Counted from the first letter of the stretch, positions 1 to 6,118 are shown. The stretch: DNA of 7,809 nucleotides from Oscillospiraceae bacterium (GCA_031285945.1 JAITVF010000206.1:1-7809), one strand, 5' to 3'. Numbers and translations: made by a program. Notes: generated by a model from the letters alone, not told the origin.

Positions 1-11
1 CTATAGCGGGC

Positions 12-59
12 ATGGCCATCCGGCTCGCCACCTGCGGGTGGCAACCGCCGGATATGGCC
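12..59. repeat. Compound inverted repeat (hairpin within hairpin)
   Basis: The outer arms ggccat+ccggc (14-24) and gccgg+atatggcc (47-59) pair with a 2-nt bulge. They enclose a perfect inner hairpin, GCCACC (27-32) / GGTGGC (37-42), with loop TGCG. Flanking ctat (1-4) and atag (61-64) could extend the structure. There is no run of T on either side, so it does not look like an intrinsic terminator. It could be a structured RNA end, or a REP-like or MITE-like intergenic palindrome. Its identity is unknown, but the base pairing is directly visible. Confidence 0.6.
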
Positions 60-62
60 GAT

Positions 63-117
63 AGAGCAATGCGCGCCATACGGCATCGAATTTCCGGTTA
101 TTTTGGCGCATTGCTCT
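63..117. repeat. Inverted repeat with 14-bp arms
   Basis: agagcaatgcgcgcca (63-78) pairs with tggcgcattgctct (104-117), 14 bp apart from a 2-nt bulge in the left arm. The 25-nt interior also holds a small CGG/CCG pairing. It lies directly after the previous palindrome and about 60 nt beyond the 3' end of the minus-strand desulfurase gene. No T-tract follows on either strand. The long AT/GC-mixed arms with a loop of this size resemble mobile-element terminal repeats or dispersed palindromes more than a terminator, but no family is recognised. Confidence 0.6.
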
Positions 118-130
118 AATTTTACGAGCT

Positions 131-159
131 CGTCTCCCCCGCCGTTAGCGGGGGAGACG
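131..159 (-). terminator. Strong GC hairpin downstream of the desulfurase gene
   Basis: A perfect 12-bp stem, CGTCTCCCCCGC (131-142) / GCGGGGGAGACG (148-159), has a 5-nt loop. It lies 19 nt beyond the stop of the minus-strand cysteine desulfurase. Read on the minus strand it is followed by agctcgtaaaattag, which is not a U-tract, so efficient intrinsic termination is doubtful. It may instead protect the mRNA 3' end. An adjoining 10-bp palindrome, acgagctcgt (124-133), overlaps its left arm. The hairpin itself is certain; the terminator role is an inference. Confidence 0.4.
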
Positions 160-177
160 ATATACTGTAGGCGCGGG

Positions 178-1317
178 CTATCCGGCGAGCTTTTTTACCG
201 CGTCGCAGAGAGAATCGGCCTCTTGCTCTGTGTTAAAGACCCCCACGCTTATCCGGGCGGCCCCCTGCGAAAGGGTTCCCATCTTTTGGTGGGCAAGCGG
301 CGCGCAGTGCAGGCCTCCACGCAGGGCAAAGCCCATATCCCCCAGCCGTGAGGTAACCTCCTCGGAGCTTTTGCCCTCAAGGTTAAAGGCCACCACCGGC
401 ATGTGGCTGCCAGGGCCGAAATCCGGGGTGTAAAGTATAACCCCTTTAATCCTTTTGAGCCGCTCAAATACGTGGGTGGCGACCTTCATTTCGTGCGCGT
501 ATATCTTTTGGGGGGTTATTTTGCTCACCCATTCTATCCCGGCGCCAAGCCCCAGTATCCCCATGGTGTTGACTGTCCCGCTCTCCAGGCGGTCGGGCAT
601 GTCGCGGGGCTGGCTGTATTCGGCTGAGTGGCTGCCCGTTCCGCCCTCTGTAATTGTTTCGAGAAGGCTTCCCAGCGGGGTGATTAAAAGCCCGGTTCCC
701 GAGGGCCCGTAAAGGCCCTTGTGCCCCGCGGCGCACAAAAAGTCTATACCTGTGGCTCGCGCGTCTATGGGAACCACTCCGGCGGTCTGGGCGGCGTCGA
801 CCAAAAAGAGGATATCTCTTTGCCGGCAAAGCTCGCCCAGCTCCTTTATTGGCAGCCTGAGGCCAAATACGTTGGAGGCGTGGGTAGCCGCTATAAGGCG
901 GGTTTCGGGCCTTATAAGCCGGGAAAATGAGCGTACGGTAGCCCCGGGGTCAGAAAAGGTTTCGGCTATGCTGTAGCTTATTATTCCCCGCTCATATAAG
1001 GCGTGCAGCGGCCTTAGAACGGCGTTGTGCTCAAGGTCTGAGAGGATTACGTGGTCCCCCTGGCAAAGAAGCCCCTTTAGAGCGATATTGACGGCGTGGG
1101 TGCAGTTAAGGGTAAAGGCCGCGTCCTCGGGCTGTTCCGCGCCCAAAAAGGCGGCCGCTTTTTCGCGGGCTTCATATACGCGGGTGGCGGTGTCGATGCT
1201 CATGGGGTGGCCGCTGCGGCCGGGATTGGCGCCGTAGCGGGTAAACGCCTCCGCCGAGGCCGCCTGAACGGCCGCAGGCTTTGGAAAGGTGGTTGCCGCG
1301 TTATCGAAGTATATCAT
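178..1317 (-). CDS. Cysteine desulfurase family protein (class-V aminotransferase fold, PLP-dependent)
   Basis: A 379-aa cytosolic PLP enzyme. Visible landmarks are the N-terminal YFDNAATTFPKP; His97 in DLEHN, which stacks on PLP; Asp174 and Gln177 in VDAAQTAG; the Schiff-base Lys200 in AAGHKGLYGPSGTG; and a C-terminal catalytic-loop Cys338 in RGGLHCAPLAHQ. Family knowledge: such enzymes take sulfur from cysteine (or selenium from selenocysteine) as a persulfide on that cysteine. The sequence style fits the clostridial branch often found near selenium or molybdenum-hydroxylase genes rather than housekeeping IscS; that subgroup call is from memory. The ATG start at 1317 has AAAGGA 7 nt upstream. 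It follows the DUF3343 gene by 41 nt and is probably co-transcribed with it, so the carrier is a likely acceptor. The exact substrate cannot be told from sequence alone. Length is normal and all key residues are present. Confidence 0.93.
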   Translation of the reverse strand: MIYFDNAATTFPKPAAVQAASAEAFTRYGANPGRSGHPMSIDTATRVYEAREKAAAFLGAEQPEDAAFTLNCTHAVNIALKGLLCQGDHVILSDLEHNAVLRPLHALYERGIISYSIAETFSDPGATVRSFSRLIRPETRLIAATHASNVFGLRLPIKELGELCRQRDILFLVDAAQTAGVVPIDARATGIDFLCAAGHKGLYGPSGTGLLITPLGSLLETITEGGTGSHSAEYSQPRDMPDRLESGTVNTMGILGLGAGIEWVSKITPQKIYAHEMKVATHVFERLKRIKGVILYTPDFGPGSHMPVVAFNLEGKSSEEVTSRLGDMGFALRGGLHCAPLAHQKMGTLSQGAARISVGVFNTEQEADSLCDAVKKLAG

Positions 1318-1358
1318 AATATCGTCCTTTCTTTATACGAAAAAGCGCGCTTGCCGCG

Positions 1359-1565
1359 TTATACTACGGCAATCACGCGAATTCCGCCCCCTTCGAGAAT
1401 CGAGAGCGCCGAGCGGGTATCGCCCTGAACCTCAAGCCCATAGCCGCAGCCGCCCAGGTAGGGGTTATTGGTCACTTTTTTTACCGTGCTGTAAATTCCC
1501 CGCGCGCCCAAAAGCTTTTGCCCCCTTATGGCGGTGGTGAGAGAATTAACTAAAATGGTGGACAT
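1359..1565 (-). CDS. DUF3343 family protein, putative Se/S carrier
   Basis: A 68-aa protein with no signal peptide or membrane segment. It has a predicted beta-alpha-beta pattern: ILVNSLTTAIRGQKLL at the N-terminus, a central glycine-rich GGCGYGLEV holding its only cysteine (Cys40), then an alpha helix and a C-terminal IRVIAVV strand. This matches DUF3343, annotated in databases as a putative Se/S carrier-like protein; I know of no biochemical proof of that role. The start is well supported: ATG at 1565 has GAGGTG 6 nt upstream. The gene leads a two-gene minus-strand unit with the cysteine desulfurase 41 nt downstream. The simplest inference is that Cys40 accepts the persulfide or perselenide the desulfurase produces. 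No strong promoter is visible upstream. The best candidate, TTGCGG-17-TAGATT on the minus strand, scores poorly and would leave a very short leader. Confidence 0.85.
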   Translation of the reverse strand: MSTILVNSLTTAIRGQKLLGARGIYSTVKKVTNNPYLGGCGYGLEVQGDTRSALSILEGGGIRVIAVV

Positions 1566-1798
1566 ATTTTCACCTCGTAAAATCTATAAATTAAGGAGTG
1601 CACCCGCAAAAACGGTATCGGCGCGGCAAACCTGTAACAGTCTATGCAAATCATTCCCGCATGGTTATACTATTTCGCGATAGAGCGCAGTCTTTGTGTT
1701 TTAGCTCAATCGACTGTATCAAGGCAAAAGCGCGAACAGAAAAATTTATAAACCAAGCCCTGATATACTGATTAACTGCATAAACACTCACTAAGAGT
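1566..1798. other. AT-richer divergent intergenic region, no gene seen
   Basis: This stretch separates the minus-strand DUF3343 gene from the plus-strand fmt unit. It is clearly more AT-rich than its surroundings. I found no convincing reading frame, tRNA or recognisable riboswitch on either strand. It contains the DUF3343 ribosome site, the upstream half of the fmt promoter region, a short ctgtaacag palindrome (1632-1640) and possible weak promoters. The minus-strand version of 1600-1700 could be a leader for the DUF3343 gene, but no stable fold stood out. Confidence 0.5.
1761..1769 (+). promoter_or_regulatory. Possible extended -10 element (second fmt promoter)
   Basis: TGaTATACT is an extended -10 motif with a 5/6 match to TATAAT. 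There is no good -35 hexamer 17 nt upstream (AAAATT at 1741-1746), although the region there is A-rich. A start near 1776 would give a longer leader running through the palindromic promoter just downstream. This is weak evidence from motif matching only. Confidence 0.25.
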
Positions 1799-1827
1799 CT
1801 GACAAATCCCCCAAAACATGATATAAT
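1799..1827 (+). promoter_or_regulatory. Near-consensus sigma-A promoter for the fmt unit
   Basis: The -35 box CTGACA (1799-1804) matches TTGACA at 5 of 6 positions. A 17-nt spacer leads to a perfect TATAAT (1822-1827) preceded by TG one base away (1819-1820), an extended -10. Transcription should start near 1834, giving a leader of about 79 nt before fmt. AT-rich DNA upstream could act as an UP element. This is the best promoter in the window and the likely main driver of the plus-strand genes. Its -10 box lies within a perfect inverted repeat. Confidence 0.8.
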
Positions 1828-1852
1828 AGCCGTAAAGGCTACGGCTATTATA
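1822..1852. repeat. Perfect 13-bp inverted repeat over the -10 box and start site; possible operator
   Basis: tataatagccgta (1822-1834) and tacggctattata (1840-1852) are exact reverse complements with a 5-nt spacer, aaggc. The left arm begins with the -10 box and ends at the predicted start of transcription. From this promoter the left arm would therefore not be transcribed, and no RNA hairpin could form. A protein-binding operator at DNA level is the more natural reading. An RNA hairpin would form only in transcripts starting further upstream. The symmetry also puts TATAAT on the minus strand (1852-1847), but without a recognisable -35 box. Confidence 0.6.
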
Positions 1853-1863
1853 ATTTATGGCCG
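1850..1863 (+). repeat. 14-nt repeat ataatttatggccg, copy 1
   Basis: This word recurs exactly, in inverted orientation, at 6180-6193 upstream of the kinase gene. In both places it leads straight into a hairpin that starts GGCCG and ends GGCC. With two copies only, it could be a coincidence or a remnant of a dispersed repeat. Confidence 0.4.
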
Positions 1864-1880
1864 GTCTTGCGAAGACGGCC
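1859..1880 (+). promoter_or_regulatory. Hairpin in the fmt mRNA leader
   Basis: GGCC (1859-1862) pairs with GGCC (1877-1880), and GTCTT (1864-1868) pairs with AAGAC (1872-1876). This leaves one bulged G and a 3-nt loop: 9 bp in total. It lies about 25 nt after the predicted transcription start and 21 nt before the fmt Shine-Dalgarno site, so it could stabilise the 5' end. There is no T-tract and no competing antiterminator is visible, so an attenuator is not supported. Confidence 0.5.
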
Positions 1881-1912
1881 AATTACCGCATACGTATACC
1901 CGGAGGTTTTTT

Positions 1913-2839
1913 ATGCCGCTTGATATTGTGTTTATGGGAACGCCCGATTTCGCGGTTCCCTGCCTTGCGCGCCTTTTGGCCGACGGGCACAGGGTAAGGG
2001 GGGTCTTTTGCCAGCCCGACAGGCCAAAGGGCCGGGGAATGAGCCTTATGCCGCCGCCTGTCAAGGCGTTTGCCCTTGAGCGCGGCCTGCCCGTCTTCCA
2101 GCCCGATAAGCTGCGCGACGGCGCGGCGCTCTCACTTTTGCGGGAATTAAACCCCGAGCTTATCGTGGTGGTTGCCTACGGGCGGATTTTGCCCCCCGAT
2201 ATTCTTGCGCTGCCTCAGTTGGGCTGCGTAAACGCTCACGCCTCGCTTCTGCCAAGGCTCAGGGGGGCCGCGCCGATTCAGTGGTCGGTTATAAACGGCG
2301 ATAAAGAAACCGGCGTGACCACCATGTATATGGCCGGGGAGCTGGACGCCGGTGATATAATTCTTAAGAGGTCGCTGCCGATTTTGGAGGAGGACGACTC
2401 CGGCAGCCTTTTCGAGAAGCTGGCGCCCCTGGGCGCGGAGCTGCTGGGGGAGACTATAAGCCTTATCGAAAAGGGAAACGCCCCGAGAGCCCCGCAGGAG
2501 GAAGGCTCGGTTACCTTCGCGCCCCCCATTACGAAGGAGACCGCGCGACTTTCCTTTTTGGCCGAGCCAGAAAGCTTCTGCAATCTTGTCAGGGGGCTTT
2601 GCCCCTCGCCTGGGGCTGTCGCGAGCCTTGCGGGCGAGCCACTCAAGATTTACCGGGCGGCTCCCGTGCCCGGCATTAAGGGCGAGCCCGGCGAGCTGCT
2701 CGACCCCTCGCGGCTGACGGTTGGCTGCGGGGAGGGGGCCGTTGAGCTTTTGGAGGTTCAGCCCCAGGGCAAAAAGCGGATGGAGGGCAGGGCCTGGCTA
2801 AACGGCAGGCGGGATATAGCCGGCAAAAGATTTATGTAA
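1913..2839 (+). CDS. fmt: Methionyl-tRNA formyltransferase
   Basis: A 308-aa cytosolic enzyme that transfers a formyl group from 10-formyl-tetrahydrofolate to Met-tRNA(fMet), so that bacterial translation can initiate. The N-terminal catalytic domain (about 1-190) opens with IVFMGTPDFAVP. It carries the folate-site signature SLLPRLRGAAPIQW (111-124), with catalytic Asn107 and His109 in NAHASLLP and Asp145 in ELDAGDI. The C-terminal OB-like tRNA-binding domain spans roughly 205-308. Length is typical (about 310). The ATG start has GGAGG at 1902-1906, 6 nt upstream. It is the first plus-strand gene after a strong promoter. In many Firmicutes priA and def lie just upstream; here a divergent sulfur-metabolism unit does instead. 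No key residue is missing. Confidence 0.97.
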   Translation: MPLDIVFMGTPDFAVPCLARLLADGHRVRGVFCQPDRPKGRGMSLMPPPVKAFALERGLPVFQPDKLRDGAALSLLRELNPELIVVVAYGRILPPDILALPQLGCVNAHASLLPRLRGAAPIQWSVINGDKETGVTTMYMAGELDAGDIILKRSLPILEEDDSGSLFEKLAPLGAELLGETISLIEKGNAPRAPQEEGSVTFAPPITKETARLSFLAEPESFCNLVRGLCPSPGAVASLAGEPLKIYRAAPVPGIKGEPGELLDPSRLTVGCGEGAVELLEVQPQGKKRMEGRAWLNGRRDIAGKRFM

Positions 2840-2851
2840 AAGTGATTTTTG

Positions 2852-2889
2852 TTATCTGTTTACGCCCCCGTAACATATGGATGAGATAA
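2852..2889 (+). other. Weak stem-loop in the fmt-rsmB gap
   Basis: ttatct (2852-2857) pairs with agataa (2884-2889). Inside, GTTTACG (2858-2864) pairs with CGTAAC (2869-2874) with one bulged T and a cccc loop. The outer stem encloses a 9-nt one-sided internal loop, so the fold is only moderate. The 82-nt gap is AT-richer than the genes. A weak promoter-like pair, TTGTTA (2849-2854) and TAACAT (2871-2876), also lies here, but I would not rely on it. Confidence 0.3.
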
Positions 2890-2921
2890 ATCCTGTAATA
2901 TGGTTTTAGAAGGGACAAGCA

Positions 2922-4244
2922 ATGAACAATTCCCCCCGTACGGTGGTCGCGAAGGCTCTTTTGCACCTCGAGGCCAAAAACGCCTGGTCAAATCTCACGC
3001 TGGACGGCGCCCTTAGCGGCGCGGGCCTTAAGGGGCAGGACGCCGCTTTTGCCGGGATGCTCTTTTACGGCGTTGTGGAGCGCCGCCTCACCCTGGACGC
3101 CTGCATAGCGGCTCACTCTAGCCAGCCCCCCCATAAGCTCCAGCCCGAGGTTCTATGCGCCTTGCGCCTTGGGGTTTACCAGCTTGTGTACATGGATTCG
3201 GTTCCGGACCACGCGGCCGTTTCCGAGAGCGTTTCGCTCGTAAAGGGGTTTGGGCGCTCCGCCGCCTCGGGCTTTGTAAACGGCGTATTGAGGGGGTTTT
3301 TGCGGGGCGGCAAGAAGATACCCCTTCCCGAAAAGCCCCTGGCCAGGAAGATGAGCGTGCGTTACTCCTGCCCCGAGCCACTTGTAAGGCTGTGGCTTGA
3401 GGCTTACGGAGAAGAGGCGGCCGGCCGCTTTCTCGAAGCCTCTCTGGGCCGCGCGCCGGTTTCGGCGCGGGTAAACACCCTGAGGATAAGCCCCGCCGAG
3501 CTTATTGCAAGGCTTTTTGAGGAAGGGGTGGCCGCAAGCGTTCACCCGGATATTCCCGAGGTTCTTCTTCTTGAGAGAACCGGCGCTATTCACCGCCTCA
3601 GCGCTTACCTGGAGGGCCTGTTTCACATTCAGGATCCCTCCTCGGTTTTATGCGCGAGGGCCCTTGACCCGCGGCCGGGGCATAACGTACTCGACGCCTG
3701 CGCCGCCCCGGGGGGCAAAAGCTTTTCGCTCCTGGAGCTTATGGGGGGAGAGGGGCGTGTGACCGCCTGCGAGCTCCACCCCCAAAGGGCTGAGCTGATG
3801 CAAAAGCGGGCGCGGGAGATGGGCTTTGGCGATTTAGGCAAGCTTGATATTATAGCCTGCGATATGTCCCGGCCCGACGAAAGGCTCGTCCCGCGGTTCG
3901 ACCGCGTCCTCTGCGACGTTCCCTGCTCCGGCTACGGCGCCATAAGGCGCAAGCCCGAGATAAAATATAAGCCGCTGGAAGAATTTGGGTCTATAGCCAA
4001 AACGCAGTATAAAATACTTGAAAACTCCTCACACTATTGTAAGGAGGGCGCAAGGCTTATCTACTCCACCTGCACCCTGAACCCTTCGGAAAACGAGGAG
4101 CTCTGCGATCTTTTTCTTAAGGCTAACAAGGGCTTTTCTCCCGCTCCCTTGGGCGGGCTTTTGGGGGATATGCCGCGCCGGACCCTGACTGGCGAATTTA
4201 TGGGCGACGGATTCTTCCTGGCCGCCTTTGTAAGGGAGGGGTAA
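2922..4244 (+). CDS. rsmB: 16S rRNA (cytosine-967-C5)-methyltransferase
   Basis: A 440-aa enzyme that methylates C5 of C967 (E. coli numbering) in 16S rRNA using S-adenosylmethionine. Residues about 5-135 form the NusB-like RNA-binding domain typical of this family, and a linker follows. The Rossmann methyltransferase domain carries FHIQDPSS (234-241), SAM motif I LDACAAPGGKS (257-267), ACELHPQR (282-289), motif IV with Pro334-Cys335 in DVPCSGYG, and the catalytic cysteine Cys384 in YSTCTLNPSENE. The two-cysteine arrangement is that of RNA m5C methyltransferases. Length is normal for the NusB-fused form. The ATG start at 2922 has AAGGGA 7 nt upstream. The stop overlaps the region that supplies the next gene's ribosome site, so rlmN is probably translationally coupled. 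Long antisense frames in this region are by-products of its codon use. Confidence 0.96.
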   Translation: MNNSPRTVVAKALLHLEAKNAWSNLTLDGALSGAGLKGQDAAFAGMLFYGVVERRLTLDACIAAHSSQPPHKLQPEVLCALRLGVYQLVYMDSVPDHAAVSESVSLVKGFGRSAASGFVNGVLRGFLRGGKKIPLPEKPLARKMSVRYSCPEPLVRLWLEAYGEEAAGRFLEASLGRAPVSARVNTLRISPAELIARLFEEGVAASVHPDIPEVLLLERTGAIHRLSAYLEGLFHIQDPSSVLCARALDPRPGHNVLDACAAPGGKSFSLLELMGGEGRVTACELHPQRAELMQKRAREMGFGDLGKLDIIACDMSRPDERLVPRFDRVLCDVPCSGYGAIRRKPEIKYKPLEEFGSIAKTQYKILENSSHYCKEGARLIYSTCTLNPSENEELCDLFLKANKGFSPAPLGGLLGDMPRRTLTGEFMGDGFFLAAFVREG

Positions 4245-4250
4245 GGCCTG
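4234..4250 (+). promoter_or_regulatory. Shine-Dalgarno plus candidate CTG start of rlmN
   Basis: GGGAGGGG (4234-4241) overlaps the end of rsmB. It is placed ideally, 6-8 nt ahead of a CTG codon at 4248-4250 that is in frame with rlmN. The first standard start codon in that frame is TTG at 4275, which has no purine-rich site in front of it. CTG starts are rare, so this is a candidate rather than an established start. Confidence 0.5.
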
Positions 4251-4274
4251 GCGCCAAATATAAAGCCCGACCTT

Positions 4275-5294
4275 TTGAGCCGTTACCCCGGGGAGCTTGA
4301 GGAGCTTTTTAAGGCTCTGGGCGAGCCCGGCTACCGGGCGAGGCAGCTTTTTGGCTGGCTGCACCAAAAGCGCGCCCGCGACTTTATGGAGATGACCAGC
4401 CTTTCCTCCGGTCTCAGAGAGCGGCTCCGGGAGGAATATTCGATTTCCCGGCCTTTTGTCAAAAAAAAGCTTGTATCCGAGCTGGACGGTACTGTAAAAT
4501 ACTTATACGCGCTTTCAGACGGCGAGGCGGTGGAGGGGGCGCTGATGCGCCACCGCCACGGCAACAGCCTTTGCATATCAACCCAGGCCGGCTGCCGGAT
4601 GGGCTGCGCCTTTTGCGCCTCCGCCACAGGCGGCCTTAAGAGAAACCTTACCGCGGGCGAAATGCTCGGGGAGGTTTACGAAACGGCCCACGATCTTTTG
4701 GCCTCGGGCGAAAAGCTAGGCAGCCTTGTGCTTATGGGAACGGGCGAGCCGCTTGATAATTTTGACGAGGTTATGCGCTTTATGGAGCTGCTGTCAAATC
4801 CAGCCGGCTTTGGTATGAGCCTCAGGCGCCTTTCCCTCTCGACCTGCGGCCTTGCCGACGGCATACGCAGACTGGCCGAAAAGCGATACCCCCTTACCCT
4901 TTCGGTTTCACTCCACGCCCCCAGGGACGATACCCGAAGCGAGCTCATGCCCGTAAACCGCAGGCACGATATAGCCTCACTTTTGGCCGCCTGCAAGGAT
5001 TACTTTGAGATTACCGGGCGACGGATAAGCTTTGAGTACGCACTCATGGCCGGTAAAAACGACGGGCCACAGGACGCCCTGGACCTGGCCGCCCTGCTTA
5101 AGGGGATGAACTGCCACGTGAATCTTATCCCGCACAACCCGGTAGCCGAGCGGGATTTTACCCGCCCCTCTCAGGAAACGGTCCAACGCTTTTTGCGAAT
5201 ACTCGAAAGCAGGGGTATAACCGCCACAGTCCGCAGGGAGCTTGGCTCAGACGTTCTCGCCGCCTGCGGGCAGCTGAGAAACTCCGGCGGATAA
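4275..5294 (+). CDS. rlmN: Dual-specificity RNA methyltransferase RlmN (radical SAM)
   Basis: A radical SAM enzyme that makes 2-methyladenosine at A2503 of 23S rRNA and at A37 of some tRNAs. Numbering is from the TTG at 4275 (339 aa). The [4Fe-4S] motif CxxxCxxC is Cys107, Cys111 and Cys114 (AGCRMGCAFCAS). Cys100 lies 7 residues before it, matching E. coli Cys118. Cys331 in GSDVLAACGQL matches the Cys355 that becomes methylated during catalysis. VEGALMRHR and LMGTGEPLDNFD are further family signatures. These mark RlmN rather than Cfr, though that distinction is not absolute by eye. The coordinates use the first conventional start codon. I think translation more likely begins at CTG 4248, adding 9 residues including the APNIKPDLL stretch, because only that codon has a good ribosome site and known RlmN proteins extend further N-terminally. 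It lies immediately after rsmB and is probably coupled to it. Confidence 0.95.
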   Translation: MSRYPGELEELFKALGEPGYRARQLFGWLHQKRARDFMEMTSLSSGLRERLREEYSISRPFVKKKLVSELDGTVKYLYALSDGEAVEGALMRHRHGNSLCISTQAGCRMGCAFCASATGGLKRNLTAGEMLGEVYETAHDLLASGEKLGSLVLMGTGEPLDNFDEVMRFMELLSNPAGFGMSLRRLSLSTCGLADGIRRLAEKRYPLTLSVSLHAPRDDTRSELMPVNRRHDIASLLAACKDYFEITGRRISFEYALMAGKNDGPQDALDLAALLKGMNCHVNLIPHNPVAERDFTRPSQETVQRFLRILESRGITATVRRELGSDVLAACGQLRNSGG

Positions 5295-5338
5295 TCGGCG
5301 CGGGCCCGTTTTAAAATATCCGGCTTTGCATCTACCAA

Positions 5339-5352
5339 TGGCTAAAGAGCCA
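5339..5352 (+). other. Small hairpin in the rlmN-phosphatase gap
   Basis: TGGCT (5339-5343) and AGCCA (5348-5352) are perfect complements around aaag. It is short, and it lies 16 nt before the run of seven G (5369-5375) that serves as the phosphatase ribosome site. No T-tract follows. The rest of the 89-nt gap holds no gene that I can support. Confidence 0.3.
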
Positions 5353-5383
5353 CGCACCGACAACTATAGGGGGGGTTACGCCC

Positions 5384-6118
5384 TTGATTACAGTTTATGG
5401 CGCCACCGACACGGGCCTTGCGCGAAAAATCAATCAGGACCGCTTTTGCTGCGAGGTATTGAGCGACAGCCTTGCCTATGCCGTGCTTTGCGACGGTATG
5501 GGCGGGCCTGCGGGCGGGCATGTGGCCTCGCAGACCGCCGCCGATTTTGTTAAGGATATGCTGGAGCGCGACCTTAAGCCGGATATGCCGGAGCAGTCGC
5601 TGCGCGCGGTTATGCTTTCGGCGGCGGCGGGGGCAAACGCCATGGTATACGACGCCGCTAAAAAGGACCCCGAGCTGGCCGGTATGGGCACAACCATGAT
5701 ACTGGCAGTATTTTCGGGGGAGCATATTTTCGCGGCCCACGCGGGAGACAGCCGCATATACAGGATAGAGGACGGCAAAGCGGTGAGGCTCACAAAGGAC
5801 CACACGGTGGTGCAGATGCTCCTTGATATAGGCGAAATTACCGAGGAGGAGGCTAAGGACCACCCCAAGCGCCACTTTATTACCCGGGCGGTGGGGGTTG
5901 GCCCGGCGGTTGACGCCGACTTTTCGGAGTATCCCTTTTTGCCGGGAGCGCCGATACTTATTTGCAGCGACGGCCTTTACAATTACGTGGAGGAGGATAC
6001 CCTGCCCGGGCTTGTCGCGCGCGCGCTGGGTGAAAAGAGCGCGGCCCCCCTGATAGACCTCGCCAACGAGGGCGGCGGGGGAGACAACATAACCGCGGTA
6101 ATCGTTTTGAGAGAATAG
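5384..6118 (+). CDS. stp: PP2C-family protein serine/threonine phosphatase (Stp/PrpC type)
   Basis: A 244-aa soluble, metal-dependent phosphatase that reverses phosphorylation by the adjacent PASTA kinase. All PP2C motifs are visible in order: TDTGLARKINQDRF (8-21, metal ligand Asp19), LCDGMGGPAGGH (35-46, metal ligand Asp37), AHAGDSRIYRI (118-128), LTKDHT (136-141), AVGVG (169-173), ICSDGLYNYV (193-202, Asp196) and GGGDNITAVIV (231-241, Asp234). Length is typical of bacterial single-domain PP2C enzymes, with no membrane segment. The start is TTG at 5384, 8 nt after a run of G at 5369-5375. No ATG or GTG exists in frame close upstream, and the protein begins where the fold should. A phosphatase just before a PASTA kinase is the standard Firmicutes order. 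Confidence 0.95.
   Translation: MITVYGATDTGLARKINQDRFCCEVLSDSLAYAVLCDGMGGPAGGHVASQTAADFVKDMLERDLKPDMPEQSLRAVMLSAAAGANAMVYDAAKKDPELAGMGTTMILAVFSGEHIFAAHAGDSRIYRIEDGKAVRLTKDHTVVQMLLDIGEITEEEAKDHPKRHFITRAVGVGPAVDADFSEYPFLPGAPILICSDGLYNYVEEDTLPGLVARALGEKSAAPLIDLANEGGGGDNITAVIVLRE

Noticed and set aside
1..160. CRISPR array or tRNA at the left edge
   Set aside because: The palindromes differ from each other, so they are not direct repeats with spacers, and none folds into a cloverleaf with the conserved TPsiC or D-loop bases.
464..829. 121-codon frame in another phase within the desulfurase gene
   Set aside because: It overlaps the catalytic core of a complete cysteine desulfurase on the same strand; its Arg-rich composition is typical of an out-of-frame shadow.
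1096..1428. 110-codon plus-strand frame across the desulfurase/DUF3343 junction
   Set aside because: It is antisense to two supported genes with good ribosome sites, and its translation has no recognisable features.
1600..1700. Possible riboswitch in the minus-strand leader of the DUF3343 gene
   Set aside because: I looked for conserved cores of common riboswitches and for stable nested stems and found neither. A covariance-model search would be needed to revive the idea.
1847..1852. Minus-strand TATAAT inside the palindrome as a divergent promoter
   Set aside because: It arises automatically from the palindrome's symmetry, and no -35-like hexamer lies 16-18 nt away on that strand.
3153..3626. 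157-codon antisense frame inside rsmB
   Set aside because: It lies wholly opposite well-conserved rsmB sequence, is rich in Arg, Pro and Gly as expected from reading GC-rich codons backwards, and shows no known domain or ribosome site.
5342..5875. 177-codon antisense frame opposite the PP2C phosphatase
   Set aside because: The opposite strand carries every PP2C motif; this frame is a by-product of its codon use.
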